Assembly (NCBI RefSeq): GCF_007830615.1
Contig: NZ_VLLI01000004.1
Location: 186,001-250,000 of the forward strand
Direction of reading: 5' to 3'
DNA from: Mucilaginibacter frigoritolerans
Lineage (GTDB): Bacteria > Bacteroidota > Bacteroidia > Sphingobacteriales > Sphingobacteriaceae
DNA: 64,000 nucleotides
Of this stretch, positions 17,298 to 25,953 are shown in pieces. The notes under the pieces are model-generated. The model did no database searches and had not been told where the DNA came from. It saw only the letters and a program-made list of their open reading frames with translations. The translations under genes and the position numbers were made by a program. Numbering within the stretch: the stretch's first letter is position 1; the number at the start of each line of letters is the position of its first letter.

Positions 17298-17883
17298 GGG
17301 CCGAACCCTCCCTATTGAACGCGTCTTGTCCCGCAAATACATGGGACAGAAAAATACACCCGGTACAAATGAAACAAGCTATTGCTGTAAATCAATGAAT
17401 TACATTAGCGGCTGGGCCAGCGTGGGCTAAAAATTCGCTGATTTCCGGAAAATCTTGTCTCAATCGGGTAGGTTAAAAATCAGGGGCGAAAAATAAAAAA
17501 GATGGGTAGTGTCTTAGTTTGGATTAGCAATCAATTTTGTTTGCAGTAGGTGTGTAGAGATGAGGAAGGGGGTAACACCCAACTAAAACTCAACTAAACG
17601 GGTATATAAAAGGAGGTTTAAAGAATTGTGATTGTTGTCATTTTGGCCGGTAAAATATATTTGTAACATTGTTAATAAATAGTTTAACAATTTAAATTTA
17701 ATTATATCTTTATCGAAACCTAACTTACAATCAACATGAAGCCTCCCGATACTTTGTAAAGTAAATAGAATATACGTTATTAAACACTCATGACGTTTTA
17801 ATTATAATTAAATGTACGTTATACCGTATATTTGGCGACTGAAAAAGTAACTAACTATCCACGTCCCTCCGCTTCTTATATAG
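17298..17883. other. Gene-free stretch at the edge of an AT-rich accessory patch
   Basis: No coding frame is convincing. There is a weak hairpin just after the metallophosphoesterase (TGTCCC 17327-17332, GGGACA 17343-17348). Composition becomes clearly more AT-rich after about 17640, and ACGTTAT occurs twice near 17775 and 17816. A -7 box for the next gene is at 17827. No tRNA or attachment repeat was recognised. Confidence 0.5.
17827..17834 (+). promoter_or_regulatory. -7 promoter box for the membrane coiled-coil gene
   Basis: TATATTTG is a perfect TAnnTTTG box, 49 bases before the start codon at 17884. No TTG lies at the ideal distance upstream. Confidence 0.5.
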
Positions 17884-18525
17884 ATGTTTGATCCCATACT
17901 TAAATACCTTAGTGACCATTGGCCAAAACTAACCGCAATGTTTTGTGTTGTTTTAGTATGTGTATTGATCGCTATTTATATGACTAAGAAAATTTTACAT
18001 TGGATGGGAAGAGTTGAGGAGGCTGAAAAGAAGTGTGATACTATTGATAGCCACATTGTTCCTAAATTAGCTACTATAAGCACTACCCTTAATTCGTTAA
18101 GTACAAATATTAATAGCTTAGTGGTTTATTTAAAGTCAAAAGACGGAGGTATGGATACTTCCTTGTTCGTTTCACGCAGTCCTGTTCAATTAACCCAATT
18201 GGGGGAGGATATACTTAAAGATACAGGCGGCAAAGACTTCGTTGATAATAATCTGTCTATGTTATTAAATGAAATGCAATATCAAAACATCAAAACAGCA
18301 TTAGACGCGCAAAATTTCGCACCATTGGTAGTAAGTAATATATCAACCAATGAGTTATTTAAACCAATAAAAGACTATATTTTCAAAAATCCTCAGTATA
18401 AAACAAAAAACACAAATGGAGATGATGTATTCATAACTTTGGATATGAATGTAATTACTAACGTGATGGGTATTTATTTAAGAAATAAATACCTAGAAGT
18501 CAATCCAGATTTAGCTCCAGAATAA
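17884..18525 (+). CDS. Unknown membrane-anchored coiled-coil protein
   Basis: 213 residues, not recognised. One transmembrane helix (about 15-36, LTAMFCVVLVCVLIAIYM) is followed by a heptad-like region (about 42-85, rich in Asn/Ser/Leu: STTLNSLSTNINSLVVYL) and a soluble C-terminal domain (about 100-213) with helical character. The architecture suggests an inner-membrane protein that forms oligomers and places its C-terminal domain in the cytoplasm. It sits alone on the plus strand in the AT-rich patch and converges on the transposase-like gene. Such proteins are frequent in accessory islands, but nothing here proves a defence or transport function. Confidence 0.7.
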   Translation: MFDPILKYLSDHWPKLTAMFCVVLVCVLIAIYMTKKILHWMGRVEEAEKKCDTIDSHIVPKLATISTTLNSLSTNINSLVVYLKSKDGGMDTSLFVSRSPVQLTQLGEDILKDTGGKDFVDNNLSMLLNEMQYQNIKTALDAQNFAPLVVSNISTNELFKPIKDYIFKNPQYKTKNTNGDDVFITLDMNVITNVMGIYLRNKYLEVNPDLAPE

Positions 18526-18529
18526 TTCG

Positions 18530-18553
18530 GGCTGATTTTAATATTTATCAGCC
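18530..18553. terminator. Bidirectional hairpin between converging genes
   Basis: GGCTGA and TCAGCC arms around an A/T-rich 12-nt loop, 4 bases after one stop codon; it overlaps the end of the transposase-like gene. Confidence 0.55.
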
Positions 18554-19389
18554 AGCCTTACAATATCTTCAATACTAATTGGTTCTTTAGTTAAACCCAC
18601 CTGCATTGCCGGGGTACCTCTTAGCGTCTTATGCACCTTGCAAAAGTTATAGTGAACAAAGTGTAAGGCAATCGCATGGCAATGGTTTTCAATCTTCTTA
18701 CTAACCGAATTTGTAAGCCTTGTAAACCCGTGCATGTGCGTACACATAGTTAGATTTTGTCTTTCAATATAACTAGTACTTACGTGCTTTACATCAGGAT
18801 TACCTGAAACCCTTTTTATCTCAACACCAACAAAATCACCGCGGCTGTAATGACACTCATTACGTTGAGCATATTTTTTTGCTCCCTTAGTGTAATCACT
18901 TTCATAAATCTTTTTAAGCTGTGCAAAGTCTATATCCTTACCAAAGCTGTTTTTAACGGCATCTATGTAGGTTTTAAGCCCGTCTTTGGTTAATCGTGCC
19001 CTATTAACTAATCTGCTCTTTATATCGCTTACTATGGTGTTTGCTGATAGTGCATCCCTGTCACCAACATACCAAGACACAACTATTTTACTATCCGCGT
19101 CAATTCCTACCCAAGTCCAAACATCACCCGCTTCGTTTTCCTTGCCCTCTGAAACATTGCTTTCTTTTGAATAAACAAACGACCAAATTTCATCTAATTG
19201 TACCCGTTCAGATGTTAAGCTGTGTACAGTTTTATCGTGAAATATTTGACAAGCTTTACCAGTATCAAGTAATAGTTTTGTAACTGTGTTGATGCTTACA
19301 TCTGCTAATCTTGATGTTGCGCGTAAGCTCATACCCTCAATTAAGCAGTTGATTATTTGTACTTTCTTGGCTATTGGTAACCTATTCAT
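18538..19389 (-). CDS. IS1-like DDE transposase
   Basis: 283-residue transposase of the IS1-like group. An N-terminal helix-turn-helix (residues about 1-45, SLRATSRLADVSINTVTKLL) precedes a DDE core: LDEIWSFV (first Asp), WVGIDADSKIVVSWYVGDRD, TKDGLKTYIDAV (second Asp) and STSYIERQN (Glu). The tail HYNFCKVHKTLRGTPAMQVGL is typical of this group. The gene is intact. I found no clear terminal inverted repeats or target duplication around it, so it may be a resident gene or an element whose ends have decayed. TATCTTTG lies 4 bases before the ATG on the minus strand, so the mRNA would be nearly leaderless. Confidence 0.85.
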   Translation of the reverse strand: MNRLPIAKKVQIINCLIEGMSLRATSRLADVSINTVTKLLLDTGKACQIFHDKTVHSLTSERVQLDEIWSFVYSKESNVSEGKENEAGDVWTWVGIDADSKIVVSWYVGDRDALSANTIVSDIKSRLVNRARLTKDGLKTYIDAVKNSFGKDIDFAQLKKIYESDYTKGAKKYAQRNECHYSRGDFVGVEIKRVSGNPDVKHVSTSYIERQNLTMCTHMHGFTRLTNSVSKKIENHCHAIALHFVHYNFCKVHKTLRGTPAMQVGLTKEPISIEDIVRLADKY

Positions 19390-19480
19390 ATAGCAAAGAT
19401 ATTGAATTATTTATTGTCAAGCATAAAATTCAGTTTGTTTTATTTTGATGCTTTTATGCATCAAATATGTTAATTTATAC

Positions 19481-19510
19481 TTGATTTATTGAATATAATG
19501 TTTATTTTTG
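19481..19510 (+). promoter_or_regulatory. Promoter of the HTH-ImmA gene
   Basis: TTG (19481-19483), exactly 19 nt, then TATTTTTG (19503-19510): a full match to the Bacteroidota -33/-7 consensus. The start codon at 19538 is 27 bases downstream. Confidence 0.7.
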
Positions 19511-19537
19511 TTATGTAAAACTGCATCGATAAATATA

Positions 19538-20749
19538 ATGAGCGATAAATACGACGAAATAAATGCATTGTTGAATAACATTTTTAAAGAAGTTAGTCTT
19601 AGAGAAATGTTTGAAAAAAGACTTTATGAACTTAATATGTCTCAAACAGCGGCTGAAAAACTATTAGGAGTTGGTCACCGCTCTCTGAATGGACTTTTAG
19701 ACGTTACCCAAAAGAAAGTTGATTATTCAACACTTAAAGCAGTTGCAATTTTCCTTAATATGCCAGTTGAAGAGCTAATTGAAATACACATAAAGCTCAT
19801 TGAAAATAATTTTTCAAATGAAAACACAATATCAAATAAGAAAAAGTTTATCAGGGAAAACTTTGATTTAACCGTTTTAAGAAAAGCAGGTTTTATTGAT
19901 ACTATTAATGATTTTGAAAAGATTGAAAAAAGGATAACATCTTATCTCGGCTTACAATCGATTTTTGATTATAAAAAGATAGCTTTTAGCACAGCATTTT
20001 GGTCTGGTGCAGTAAGTTCAAAAAATCCTATTAAAACTTCCATGACCCGCAACTTTTGGTTAACATCAGCCAAAAACTTCATTGAAAAGTTAGATAATCC
20101 TTACCATTATAGTCGTGAAGAACTTATTAAGTTTTTCCCTCAAATACGTTGGCACTCAAGAAACGTTGAATTTGGATTATTTCATATTGTTAAAGCCCTA
20201 TTCAAGCTGGGAATTACAGTAATATTTCAACCAAGGTTATCAACGCTTTATTTGCGTGGAGTTACATTTTCTGTTAATAATAAGCCCTGCATAGTTTTAA
20301 CAGATTATAAAGGATTTTATCCCACCCTGTTTCATTGTTTAATACATGAATTATATCACGTATTATTTGATTGGGATGAAATAAAAGAAAATCTATATCA
20401 CATTTCAGAAGGCACAGAAGATTCGATTGTTCTAGACGAACGAGAGGTTGAAGCAGATGATTTTGCACGACGGTATTTATTTTCAGAAGAAAAAATGAAA
20501 GAGGCAGCCCCTTACATACGCAGTGAAAAGATAATTGAAGAAATTGCAGAAGAACAAAACATACATTCAAGTATAATATACATATATAACGCTTTTGATA
20601 AAAGCAAAGTAGATAGATTAGTTTGGATGCGAGCCAAAAAGCAAATGCCCGATATAAAAAAGGCCACCTACAAGATTGAAATACCGTGGGATGACAAAAA
20701 ACCACTTAATGAAATAATTAGACAGAAAAAAATAGAAATTTATAATTAA
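19538..20749 (+). CDS. HTH plus ImmA/IrrE-type metallopeptidase
   Basis: 403-residue two-domain protein. Residues about 12-80 form an XRE-like DNA-binding region (LNMSQTAAEKLLGVGHRSLNGLLD), and the C-terminal part has the zinc-peptidase motif HELYH followed by REVEADDFARRYLF with the third ligand Glu. ImmA/IrrE peptidases cleave repressors or partner antitoxins and often sit in integrated elements or stress and phage-response loci. I chose the ATG at 19538 (MSDKYDEINALL); a TTG at 19508 would lie within the promoter's -7 box. The next gene starts 5 bases after its stop, so the two form an operon. Target unknown. Confidence 0.85.
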   Translation: MSDKYDEINALLNNIFKEVSLREMFEKRLYELNMSQTAAEKLLGVGHRSLNGLLDVTQKKVDYSTLKAVAIFLNMPVEELIEIHIKLIENNFSNENTISNKKKFIRENFDLTVLRKAGFIDTINDFEKIEKRITSYLGLQSIFDYKKIAFSTAFWSGAVSSKNPIKTSMTRNFWLTSAKNFIEKLDNPYHYSREELIKFFPQIRWHSRNVEFGLFHIVKALFKLGITVIFQPRLSTLYLRGVTFSVNNKPCIVLTDYKGFYPTLFHCLIHELYHVLFDWDEIKENLYHISEGTEDSIVLDEREVEADDFARRYLFSEEKMKEAAPYIRSEKIIEEIAEEQNIHSSIIYIYNAFDKSKVDRLVWMRAKKQMPDIKKATYKIEIPWDDKKPLNEIIRQKKIEIYN

Positions 20750-20754
20750 AGGAG

Positions 20755-21342
20755 ATGGAAGAAGAAGAAAAGGGTCTTGAAAACAAGCCAATTAAAAAAG
20801 AGGAAATCGAAAAATCGGTTGATAAAATAATTGAGAAACAATCAATTATTGAAGGGATTGTTGAACAAACAGAAAGCTTAACCAAAAAGCAGGCTTCACG
20901 CAAAAAGAAGAACAGGCATGAGATAGTCAATTTAATTAGTGGTAAGCAGATTGATTTAGTTGTTTTGGCTTCTGAAATACAAAAACATCCATCACAATTT
21001 TCATTAGAGTATTATACCCCTGTTTTTAAGATATTGAACCTAACTGGCGATCCGGCCGCATGGATAAAGGACAAAAAAGTAGCTGACTTTACCGTTGAAA
21101 ATATTTACAGTAGGTATGAAAAGAATGTATTGCCAACCATACAAGCTAAAAATAAATACGTTGGATATTGTGTTAGGGAGCATAAATATTATCAGTATTT
21201 TACTCAAGAAGGAATTGACATGCTTCAGGTGTTTATCCGGCAGGCAATAGAGACTATAGAGGAATCAACAAGCCATTACGATTTTAAAAAGAGAATGTTC
21301 GCTAAATATAAGGTGCCTTATCAAATCGAAAGCGGTATATAA
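20755..21342 (+). CDS. Uncharacterised protein, possibly P63C-like
   Basis: 195 residues. The first ~50 are extremely charged and probably disordered or coiled (EEEEKGLENKPIKKEEIEK, then KKQASRKKKNRHE). The rest is helical: FSLEYYTPVFKILNL, then ENIYSRYEKNVLPTI, HKYYQYFTQEGIDML and a basic end. This order of motifs resembles the P63C domain found in phages and mobile elements (an aromatic opening motif, a Y..L...VL helix, then HQ.LT..G). The match is by eye and weak. The AAAGGAG before the ATG almost touches it, so the start could be misplaced. It is in an operon with the ImmA-type peptidase and might be its target. Confidence 0.6.
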   Translation: MEEEEKGLENKPIKKEEIEKSVDKIIEKQSIIEGIVEQTESLTKKQASRKKKNRHEIVNLISGKQIDLVVLASEIQKHPSQFSLEYYTPVFKILNLTGDPAAWIKDKKVADFTVENIYSRYEKNVLPTIQAKNKYVGYCVREHKYYQYFTQEGIDMLQVFIRQAIETIEESTSHYDFKKRMFAKYKVPYQIESGI

Positions 21343-21349
21343 TTATTTA

Positions 21350-21565
21350 TTAGCACCCCCATCTTTTTTCTGCGGCTTTTTTTGCTATTTCTGAACGTTG
21401 TTCAGCCGTTAAGCTATTTGCTCTTGCATTACCACCAACAAGGCCACCTGTACGGCCTTTAACCTCTTCGTTTGATAATTTTTTATCCTTATTGGTATCT
21501 TCTGTCTCCTCCATACTTATATCGATAATAAACTTAGCCAATTGGTTTAAATCTTTTTTTGTCAT
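21350..21565 (-). CDS. Small basic Gly/Ala-rich protein
   Basis: 71 residues. The first half is acidic (ISMEETEDTNKD); the second has GRTGGLVGGNARANSLTAEQ followed by RSEIAKKAAEKRW. This GG..GG.AR...LT...R.EIA..AA..RW ending is a known recurring pattern in short bacterial proteins of unknown role, often near mobile genes. I chose the ATG at 21565 (MTKKDLNQLAKF); the longer frame from 21592 would run through the promoter. TATTTTTG lies 4 bases before this ATG on the minus strand, giving an almost leaderless transcript. It converges on the P63C-like gene. Confidence 0.6.
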   Translation of the reverse strand: MTKKDLNQLAKFIIDISMEETEDTNKDKKLSNEEVKGRTGGLVGGNARANSLTAEQRSEIAKKAAEKRWGC

Positions 21566-21642
21566 GAAGCAAAAATAAGCAATAGCGGTCAAGCATTAAA
21601 ATGACCTCTTTTCAAACTGAGACATTACCAAAGGATAGTATA

Positions 21643-21700
21643 CTGAGGTGCTCGAAGCATGAGGGTAAAGGCCTCTGCGCTCACCCTTCGAGTACCTCAG
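21643..21700. repeat. Extragenic palindrome, REP-like
   Basis: Arms CTGAGGTGCTCGAAG (21643-21657) and CTTCGAGTACCTCAG (21686-21700) match at 14 of 15 positions. This GGGTGA/TCGAAG style of palindrome is common as a scattered repeat in Bacteroidota. It lies in the 335-bp gap before DoxX, in which nothing else was recognised. Confidence 0.65.
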
Positions 21701-21900
21701 GGTGACATCCCTATTAAATTTGTAACAAAGTCTCTGTAAAACATTCGTAATTATAAATCCAGGCTAACAATAACTATCCCTATTGCTTTTTCAAAACCAG
21801 TTGTGTAACTTTATTGTTGCAAAGTAAATGTTATGATGGCTCATCTCTAAAAAAGCCATAACCAATTATAAAACTATTTTACTTAAAACAGGAGGTTGTA

Positions 21901-22344
21901 ATGAACGTGGTTCATAAAATTGAAAACTGGGGCGATACACATCACCCTATGGTTTTGGATATTATTCGAATAGCATTGGGGATTTTTTTGATGCTTAAAG
22001 GTTTTGCTTTTCTCGATAACTCAACGTATCTGAAAGATATGATTGAAGATCAAAGTGTAGTTTATATTCCCACAGCCTTGTTAATGACGGCTGTTTATTA
22101 CGTAATATTTGCTCATCTGGTAGGTGGTGTGCTTATAGCAATGGGTACTTTAACACGTTTTGCCTGTATTATACAAATACCAATTGTAATTGCCGCTGTG
22201 TTTATGACCGATTTTTTTACTTCAGCTATAAATACAATGGCGTGGCCATCAATAACTGCACTAATACTGCTGGTTATTTTTACAGTGATAGGCTCAGGAC
22301 CCTTATCGCTTGACAGGTATTTATCAAAATGGGAGGTCGTTTAG
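21901..22344 (+). CDS. DoxX-family inner-membrane protein
   Basis: 147 residues with four hydrophobic helices (about 18-38, 58-82, 86-108, 115-137) in the DoxX pattern: IIRIALGIFLMLKGFAFL near the start, HLVGGVLIAMGTLTRFACIIQIPI in the middle region (only partly quoted family motif: GG, then TRF). DoxX proteins are small membrane proteins tied to redox and sulfur stress in several bacteria, with no single known reaction. A strong ribosome site AGGAGG (21890-21895) fixes the start at 21901. It is followed by converging UBP-finger and thioredoxin-reductase-like genes, so a redox theme is possible but unproven. Confidence 0.8.
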   Translation: MNVVHKIENWGDTHHPMVLDIIRIALGIFLMLKGFAFLDNSTYLKDMIEDQSVVYIPTALLMTAVYYVIFAHLVGGVLIAMGTLTRFACIIQIPIVIAAVFMTDFFTSAINTMAWPSITALILLVIFTVIGSGPLSLDRYLSKWEVV

Positions 22345-22353
22345 TTAATTAAC

Positions 22354-22427
22354 AGTTTGTAGTGGGTAGTTTGCAGTATTCAAGCAGTATTTACTAACTG
22401 CCAACTGTAAACCGTCCACTACAAACT
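22354..22427. terminator. Long hairpin between converging genes
   Basis: AGTTTGTAGTGG (22354-22365) and CCACTACAAACT (22416-22427) are perfect 12-bp arms, with further partial pairing inside. The right arm touches the stop codon of the UBP-finger gene. Confidence 0.55.
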
Positions 22428-22696
22428 TAATACTCCGCCATCATTTCATCTACATAGCACCATAGCCAGCGTTCGCCCGGTTCAGCAGAGATTACTACCG
22501 GGTGACCTGCTTCTTTTGCATGCTTACTGGCATGTTGATTCGGCGAACTATCACAACATAGAGTTACCCCACAGGTTTGGCAGGTACGCAGGTGCATCCA
22601 CTCATCATGCGTTTTAATACATTCCTCGCACACATAATCTTTAGGATGCTTTAGTGTTTTTATAGCTTCAAGGTGTTTGCAAACATCGTCTTCCAT
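22427..22696 (-). CDS. UBP-type zinc-finger protein
   Basis: 89 residues forming almost only a zf-UBP domain. Ligands are visible: C6, H8, CEEC, CQTCG, CCDSS, then HASKHAKEAGH, and the late GERWLWCYVD. Such fingers bind free ubiquitin C-termini in eukaryotes; bacterial stand-alone copies are of unknown role but are often found beside FAD-dependent thioredoxin-reductase-like proteins, as here. It starts 35 bp downstream of the receiver-reductase fusion on the same strand, so it is likely co-transcribed as the last gene of that module. Cytoplasmic. Confidence 0.85.
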   Translation of the reverse strand: MEDDVCKHLEAIKTLKHPKDYVCEECIKTHDEWMHLRTCQTCGVTLCCDSSPNQHASKHAKEAGHPVVISAEPGERWLWCYVDEMMAEY

Positions 22697-22731
22697 AGTG
22701 TTTGTTAGTTAATGTATTAAAAATAAGAAAA

Positions 22732-24393
22732 CTATACCTCCGCCAAATATTTGTGTACAAAGCTGATCGCCATTGATCCTTCACCCACGGCTGATGCTAC
22801 CCGGTTCATTGCACCTGCACGTACATCGCCGGCAGCAAAAATACCGCTGCAACTGGTTTCCAGCAAAAACGGATCCCGTTTCATTTTCCATATTTTAGGG
22901 AACTGGTCATAGCGCCTCAATTCGCGACCGGTTTCAATAAAGCCTTTTTCATCTTTTAAAATGTCAAGCTTTATCCAATCGGTATAAGGTTTGGCCCCAA
23001 TAAAAACATAAAGGGCCGCTGCTTCCCTGGTTTCAGATTCCTTTGTTTTAACGTTGATAAGCGTAAGCTTCTCCAGGCTGTTAGCGCCGCATGCTTCCAA
23101 TATTTCGGTATCTGCTAAAACAGCAATGTTTTCAATGTTTTCTATCTGCGTAATTAAATAAGCTGACATGGTGTACGATAAACTATCCCTGCGGATAATG
23201 ATATACACGTTTTTAGCATATTTTGACAGGTATACCGCCGATTGCCCCGCAGAATTACCTCCGCCAATAATATAAACATCCTTATCCTTGCAGGCAGATG
23301 CTTCCGTTATGGCTGCGCCATAGTAAACACCGGCTCCGGTGAAATTTTCAACGCCTTTAACGTCAAGCTTGCGGTAGTCTACCCCGGTGGTAATTACTAC
23401 CGTACGACTTATAATTTCGGGCCCGTCATCAAGTATAATTGTTTTATAGCCATCTTTTTGGGTGATGTCGCTTACTTCCTGTGGCGATAAAAATTCGGCA
23501 CCAAGGCGTTTTGCCTGACTAATGGCCCGCCTCGTCAAATCTGCCCCGCTTAATCCTGACGGAAAGCCAAGGTAATTCTCAATCCTTGAGCTCGATCCTG
23601 CTTGTCCGCCTGGTGCCCTGCGTTCAATCAGTAAGGTTTTCAAACCTTCAGATGCACCGTAAACAGCCGCGGCCAGTCCGGCCGGGCCGGCGCCTATAAT
23701 TACCACATCATAAATTTCTTTAATTACCTGTGTGTTTTTACGCGCCTTTTCGGCTATGGCTCTTATGGTTGGTTTGCACAAATAGGTGCCATCTTCAAAA
23801 ATAACCATAGGTAACTGCTCAATACCTACATTATTTAATTCAAGCACATCCTTTGCATCCGGATTTTTTTCAACATCCAGCCAACGGTAAGGTACTAGGT
23901 TGCTTGCCAAATAGTCCTTAACGGTATGTGATTGCGGCGAAAACTGGTAACCAACAACCTTTATACCTTTAAAAATCGGCTCGTAATTACTTTGCCAGTC
24001 GTCCAGTAAATCATTTAAAATGGGATATAATTTCTCTTCAGGCGGATCCCATGGCTTCATCAGGTAATAATCAAGCTTTACATCGTTTATGGCTTTTATG
24101 GCTGCTTCGGTATCTGAGTAAGCAGTTAAAAGCACCCGTTTTGCATCGGGGAATATTTTTATGGCTTTTTCTAAAAATGCTACACCTTCCATTTCCGGCA
24201 TTCGCTGGTCGCAAACAAACATGGCAACAACATCCGAGCTGTTTTTCAGATCCGTTAAACTCTCCAGCGCTTCCAGTGCAGATGTTGTGCTTAAAATTTT
24301 GTATTCCTTACCGTACATCGTTCTCAGATCGCGGCTTATGGCACGTAACACCTGTGTATCATCATCTATCGAAAAAATTATAGGTCGCTCCAT
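22732..24393 (-). CDS. Response-regulator receiver fused to thioredoxin-reductase-like flavoprotein
   Basis: 553 residues in three parts. Residues 1-125 are a receiver domain (IDDD at 9-12, D62 phospho-acceptor in VCDQRMP, TAYSD, MKPWD). About 135-220 is a thioredoxin/glutaredoxin-like domain with LPMVIFEDG. About 228-553 is a thioredoxin-reductase fold with FAD (VIIGAGPAGLAAAVYGASEG) and NAD(P) (VYIIGGGNSAGQSA) motifs. The redox CxxC expected just before GGGNSAG is absent; the segment reads GAAITEASAC. So it is not a classical thioredoxin reductase. There is no DNA-binding output. It lies 59 bp downstream of a histidine kinase with a cNMP-binding domain, its probable partner, giving phospho-control of a flavoenzyme (inference). 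Confidence 0.9.
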   Translation of the reverse strand: MERPIIFSIDDDTQVLRAISRDLRTMYGKEYKILSTTSALEALESLTDLKNSSDVVAMFVCDQRMPEMEGVAFLEKAIKIFPDAKRVLLTAYSDTEAAIKAINDVKLDYYLMKPWDPPEEKLYPILNDLLDDWQSNYEPIFKGIKVVGYQFSPQSHTVKDYLASNLVPYRWLDVEKNPDAKDVLELNNVGIEQLPMVIFEDGTYLCKPTIRAIAEKARKNTQVIKEIYDVVIIGAGPAGLAAAVYGASEGLKTLLIERRAPGGQAGSSSRIENYLGFPSGLSGADLTRRAISQAKRLGAEFLSPQEVSDITQKDGYKTIILDDGPEIISRTVVITTGVDYRKLDVKGVENFTGAGVYYGAAITEASACKDKDVYIIGGGNSAGQSAVYLSKYAKNVYIIIRRDSLSYTMSAYLITQIENIENIAVLADTEILEACGANSLEKLTLINVKTKESETREAAALYVFIGAKPYTDWIKLDILKDEKGFIETGRELRRYDQFPKIWKMKRDPFLLETSCSGIFAAGDVRAGAMNRVASAVGEGSMAISFVHKYLAEV

Positions 24394-24452
24394 TGGGTAT
24401 TAGTGTGTCTTTATTTAATTTATCAATATTCAGGAGGTTTAATTTACCTCCA

Positions 24453-25853
24453 TTATCCATCAATCGGGAAGCAAACAATAAATTCTGTTTTGCCAGGTAC
24501 CGATCTTACTTTTATTGAGCCATTGTGCTGCTGAACAATCCTCAGTACCACCTCAAGGCCCATTCCTGTTCCTTTTCCCATCTCTTTGGTGGTAAAAAAT
24601 GGATCAAATATCCTTGTTTTTATTTCTTCGGGAATGCCCGGTCCGTTATCAATGATAAACACCTGCACAAACTCGCGCTCCCTTTCTGTTTTTATGATTA
24701 AAGTGCCTTTGCCGTTTGGTTCCATAGCGTCTAGCGCATTGTCAATCAGGTTGGTCCACACCTGGTTAAGCTCACCTATCATGGCTTTTACCGGTGGCAG
24801 GGTTTCATCGTAATCTTCAACAATGGTGATATTATCTTTCTTAACCTTATAGCCCAGCATAGTAAGCGTATTTCGTATCCCAACATGGATATCAGCATAT
24901 TGTTTATCCGAACCGCGGTCCATATGTGTGAAAATTTTCACCGAGCTTACGAGGTCTGCTATCCTGCGTGATGATTCCTGAATATCCTCTACCATCCGTT
25001 CCTTTATCAGTAAATTACTGATCCAGCTAAAAACCGGTGAGCAATAATTTGATGGGATATGGTTACAAAAACTCTCCAGGTTCTCTACCGTGAAATTAAA
25101 ATCAACAAACGTTTCGGCAATGTCATAGCTGTTTTCCACCTCATGTTCATCAAGCCAGTCAGTAAGCTCTTCTTCGCGTTTGGTTTTTTCTTTCAGTGTT
25201 AGATGCGGTCTTTCCTTTATAGCAAGTAAATCCGCCAATTCTTTATTGAGCCCATCAGCCTGTTCGGCAGTCATTTTTATGGCGATTACTTTTTTGAGCG
25301 ATTGCGGTTCCAAACGTAAATGCTCTATCAGCGCTACCGAATCTCGTACAATAGCTGATGCCGGGTTATTCAGCTCATGCGCCAATCCGGCCGAGAGCTT
25401 ACCTAGCGCCATCATCTTTTCATTTTGCTGTTGCAGCGCGGTAAATTCACGTACCCTGTTGTTCATTACATGTACCAGGGCCTGTGTTAGCTCAAAATGA
25501 TCATTAATCATTTCCCTGATACGTTCTGTTGGGAAAGACAGGTAGTGCAGTTCGCCAATAGCCTGGCTGCTGGCTGTTGCCACCATGCCGCGCGAATAAG
25601 GCAGATAACCTGTTACATCGCCCGGGCCAAAAGTAGCAAAATCACGTCTGCTGCCATTTTGTACAAGGTAAAGCAATAGCCGGCCGCTTAAAATAAAATG
25701 TGGTCCGGTAAGCTTATCTCCCGGCTTGGTAAAAGCTTCGCCGTTTTGAAGCGTGTTTTCTGTGCAGTTGGCTACCAGCCATTCCAGCTGATCGTCAGGC
25801 ACATTTTTTAACGCTTCGAATGTTTTAAGTATAGAAGATGTTTCCGTTTGCAT
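24453..25853 (-). CDS. Sensor histidine kinase with cyclic-nucleotide-binding domain
   Basis: 466 residues, soluble. The N-terminal ~130 residues are a cNMP-binding (Crp-like) sensor domain ([26 protein letters not shown]). Next comes a dimerisation helix with H159 in the H-box [13 protein letters not shown], then an extended helical region, then the HATPase domain (N-box [18 protein letters not shown]1 [10 protein letters not shown]2 [11 protein letters not shown]). It lacks membrane helices, so it reads an internal signal. First gene of the kinase, receiver-reductase, UBP-finger set on the minus strand. Very likely phosphorylates D62 of the next protein. Confidence 0.92.
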   Translation of the reverse strand: MQTETSSILKTFEALKNVPDDQLEWLVANCTENTLQNGEAFTKPGDKLTGPHFILSGRLLLYLVQNGSRRDFATFGPGDVTGYLPYSRGMVATASSQAIGELHYLSFPTERIREMINDHFELTQALVHVMNNRVREFTALQQQNEKMMALGKLSAGLAHELNNPASAIVRDSVALIEHLRLEPQSLKKVIAIKMTAEQADGLNKELADLLAIKERPHLTLKEKTKREEELTDWLDEHEVENSYDIAETFVDFNFTVENLESFCNHIPSNYCSPVFSWISNLLIKERMVEDIQESSRRIADLVSSVKIFTHMDRGSDKQYADIHVGIRNTLTMLGYKVKKDNITIVEDYDETLPPVKAMIGELNQVWTNLIDNALDAMEPNGKGTLIIKTEREREFVQVFIIDNGPGIPEEIKTRIFDPFFTTKEMGKGTGMGLEVVLRIVQQHNGSIKVRSVPGKTEFIVCFPIDG

Positions 25854-25953
25854 GCATTTAAAAGTAAGTATTATTCTTTAATTTTATTACATAACCTTGA
25901 TTTTTGACAACTGCTGGACATTAAATAAAAATATCAACCTTTATATTTGACTG

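Noticed and set aside
17298..17880. Integrase attachment site or tRNA at the island edge
   Set aside because: No tRNA fold and no direct-repeat partner near 21592 were found.
18440..19450. Full insertion sequence around the transposase
   Set aside because: I found no terminal inverted repeats or target-site duplication; the 18530-18553 dyad works as a terminator and has no partner at the other end.
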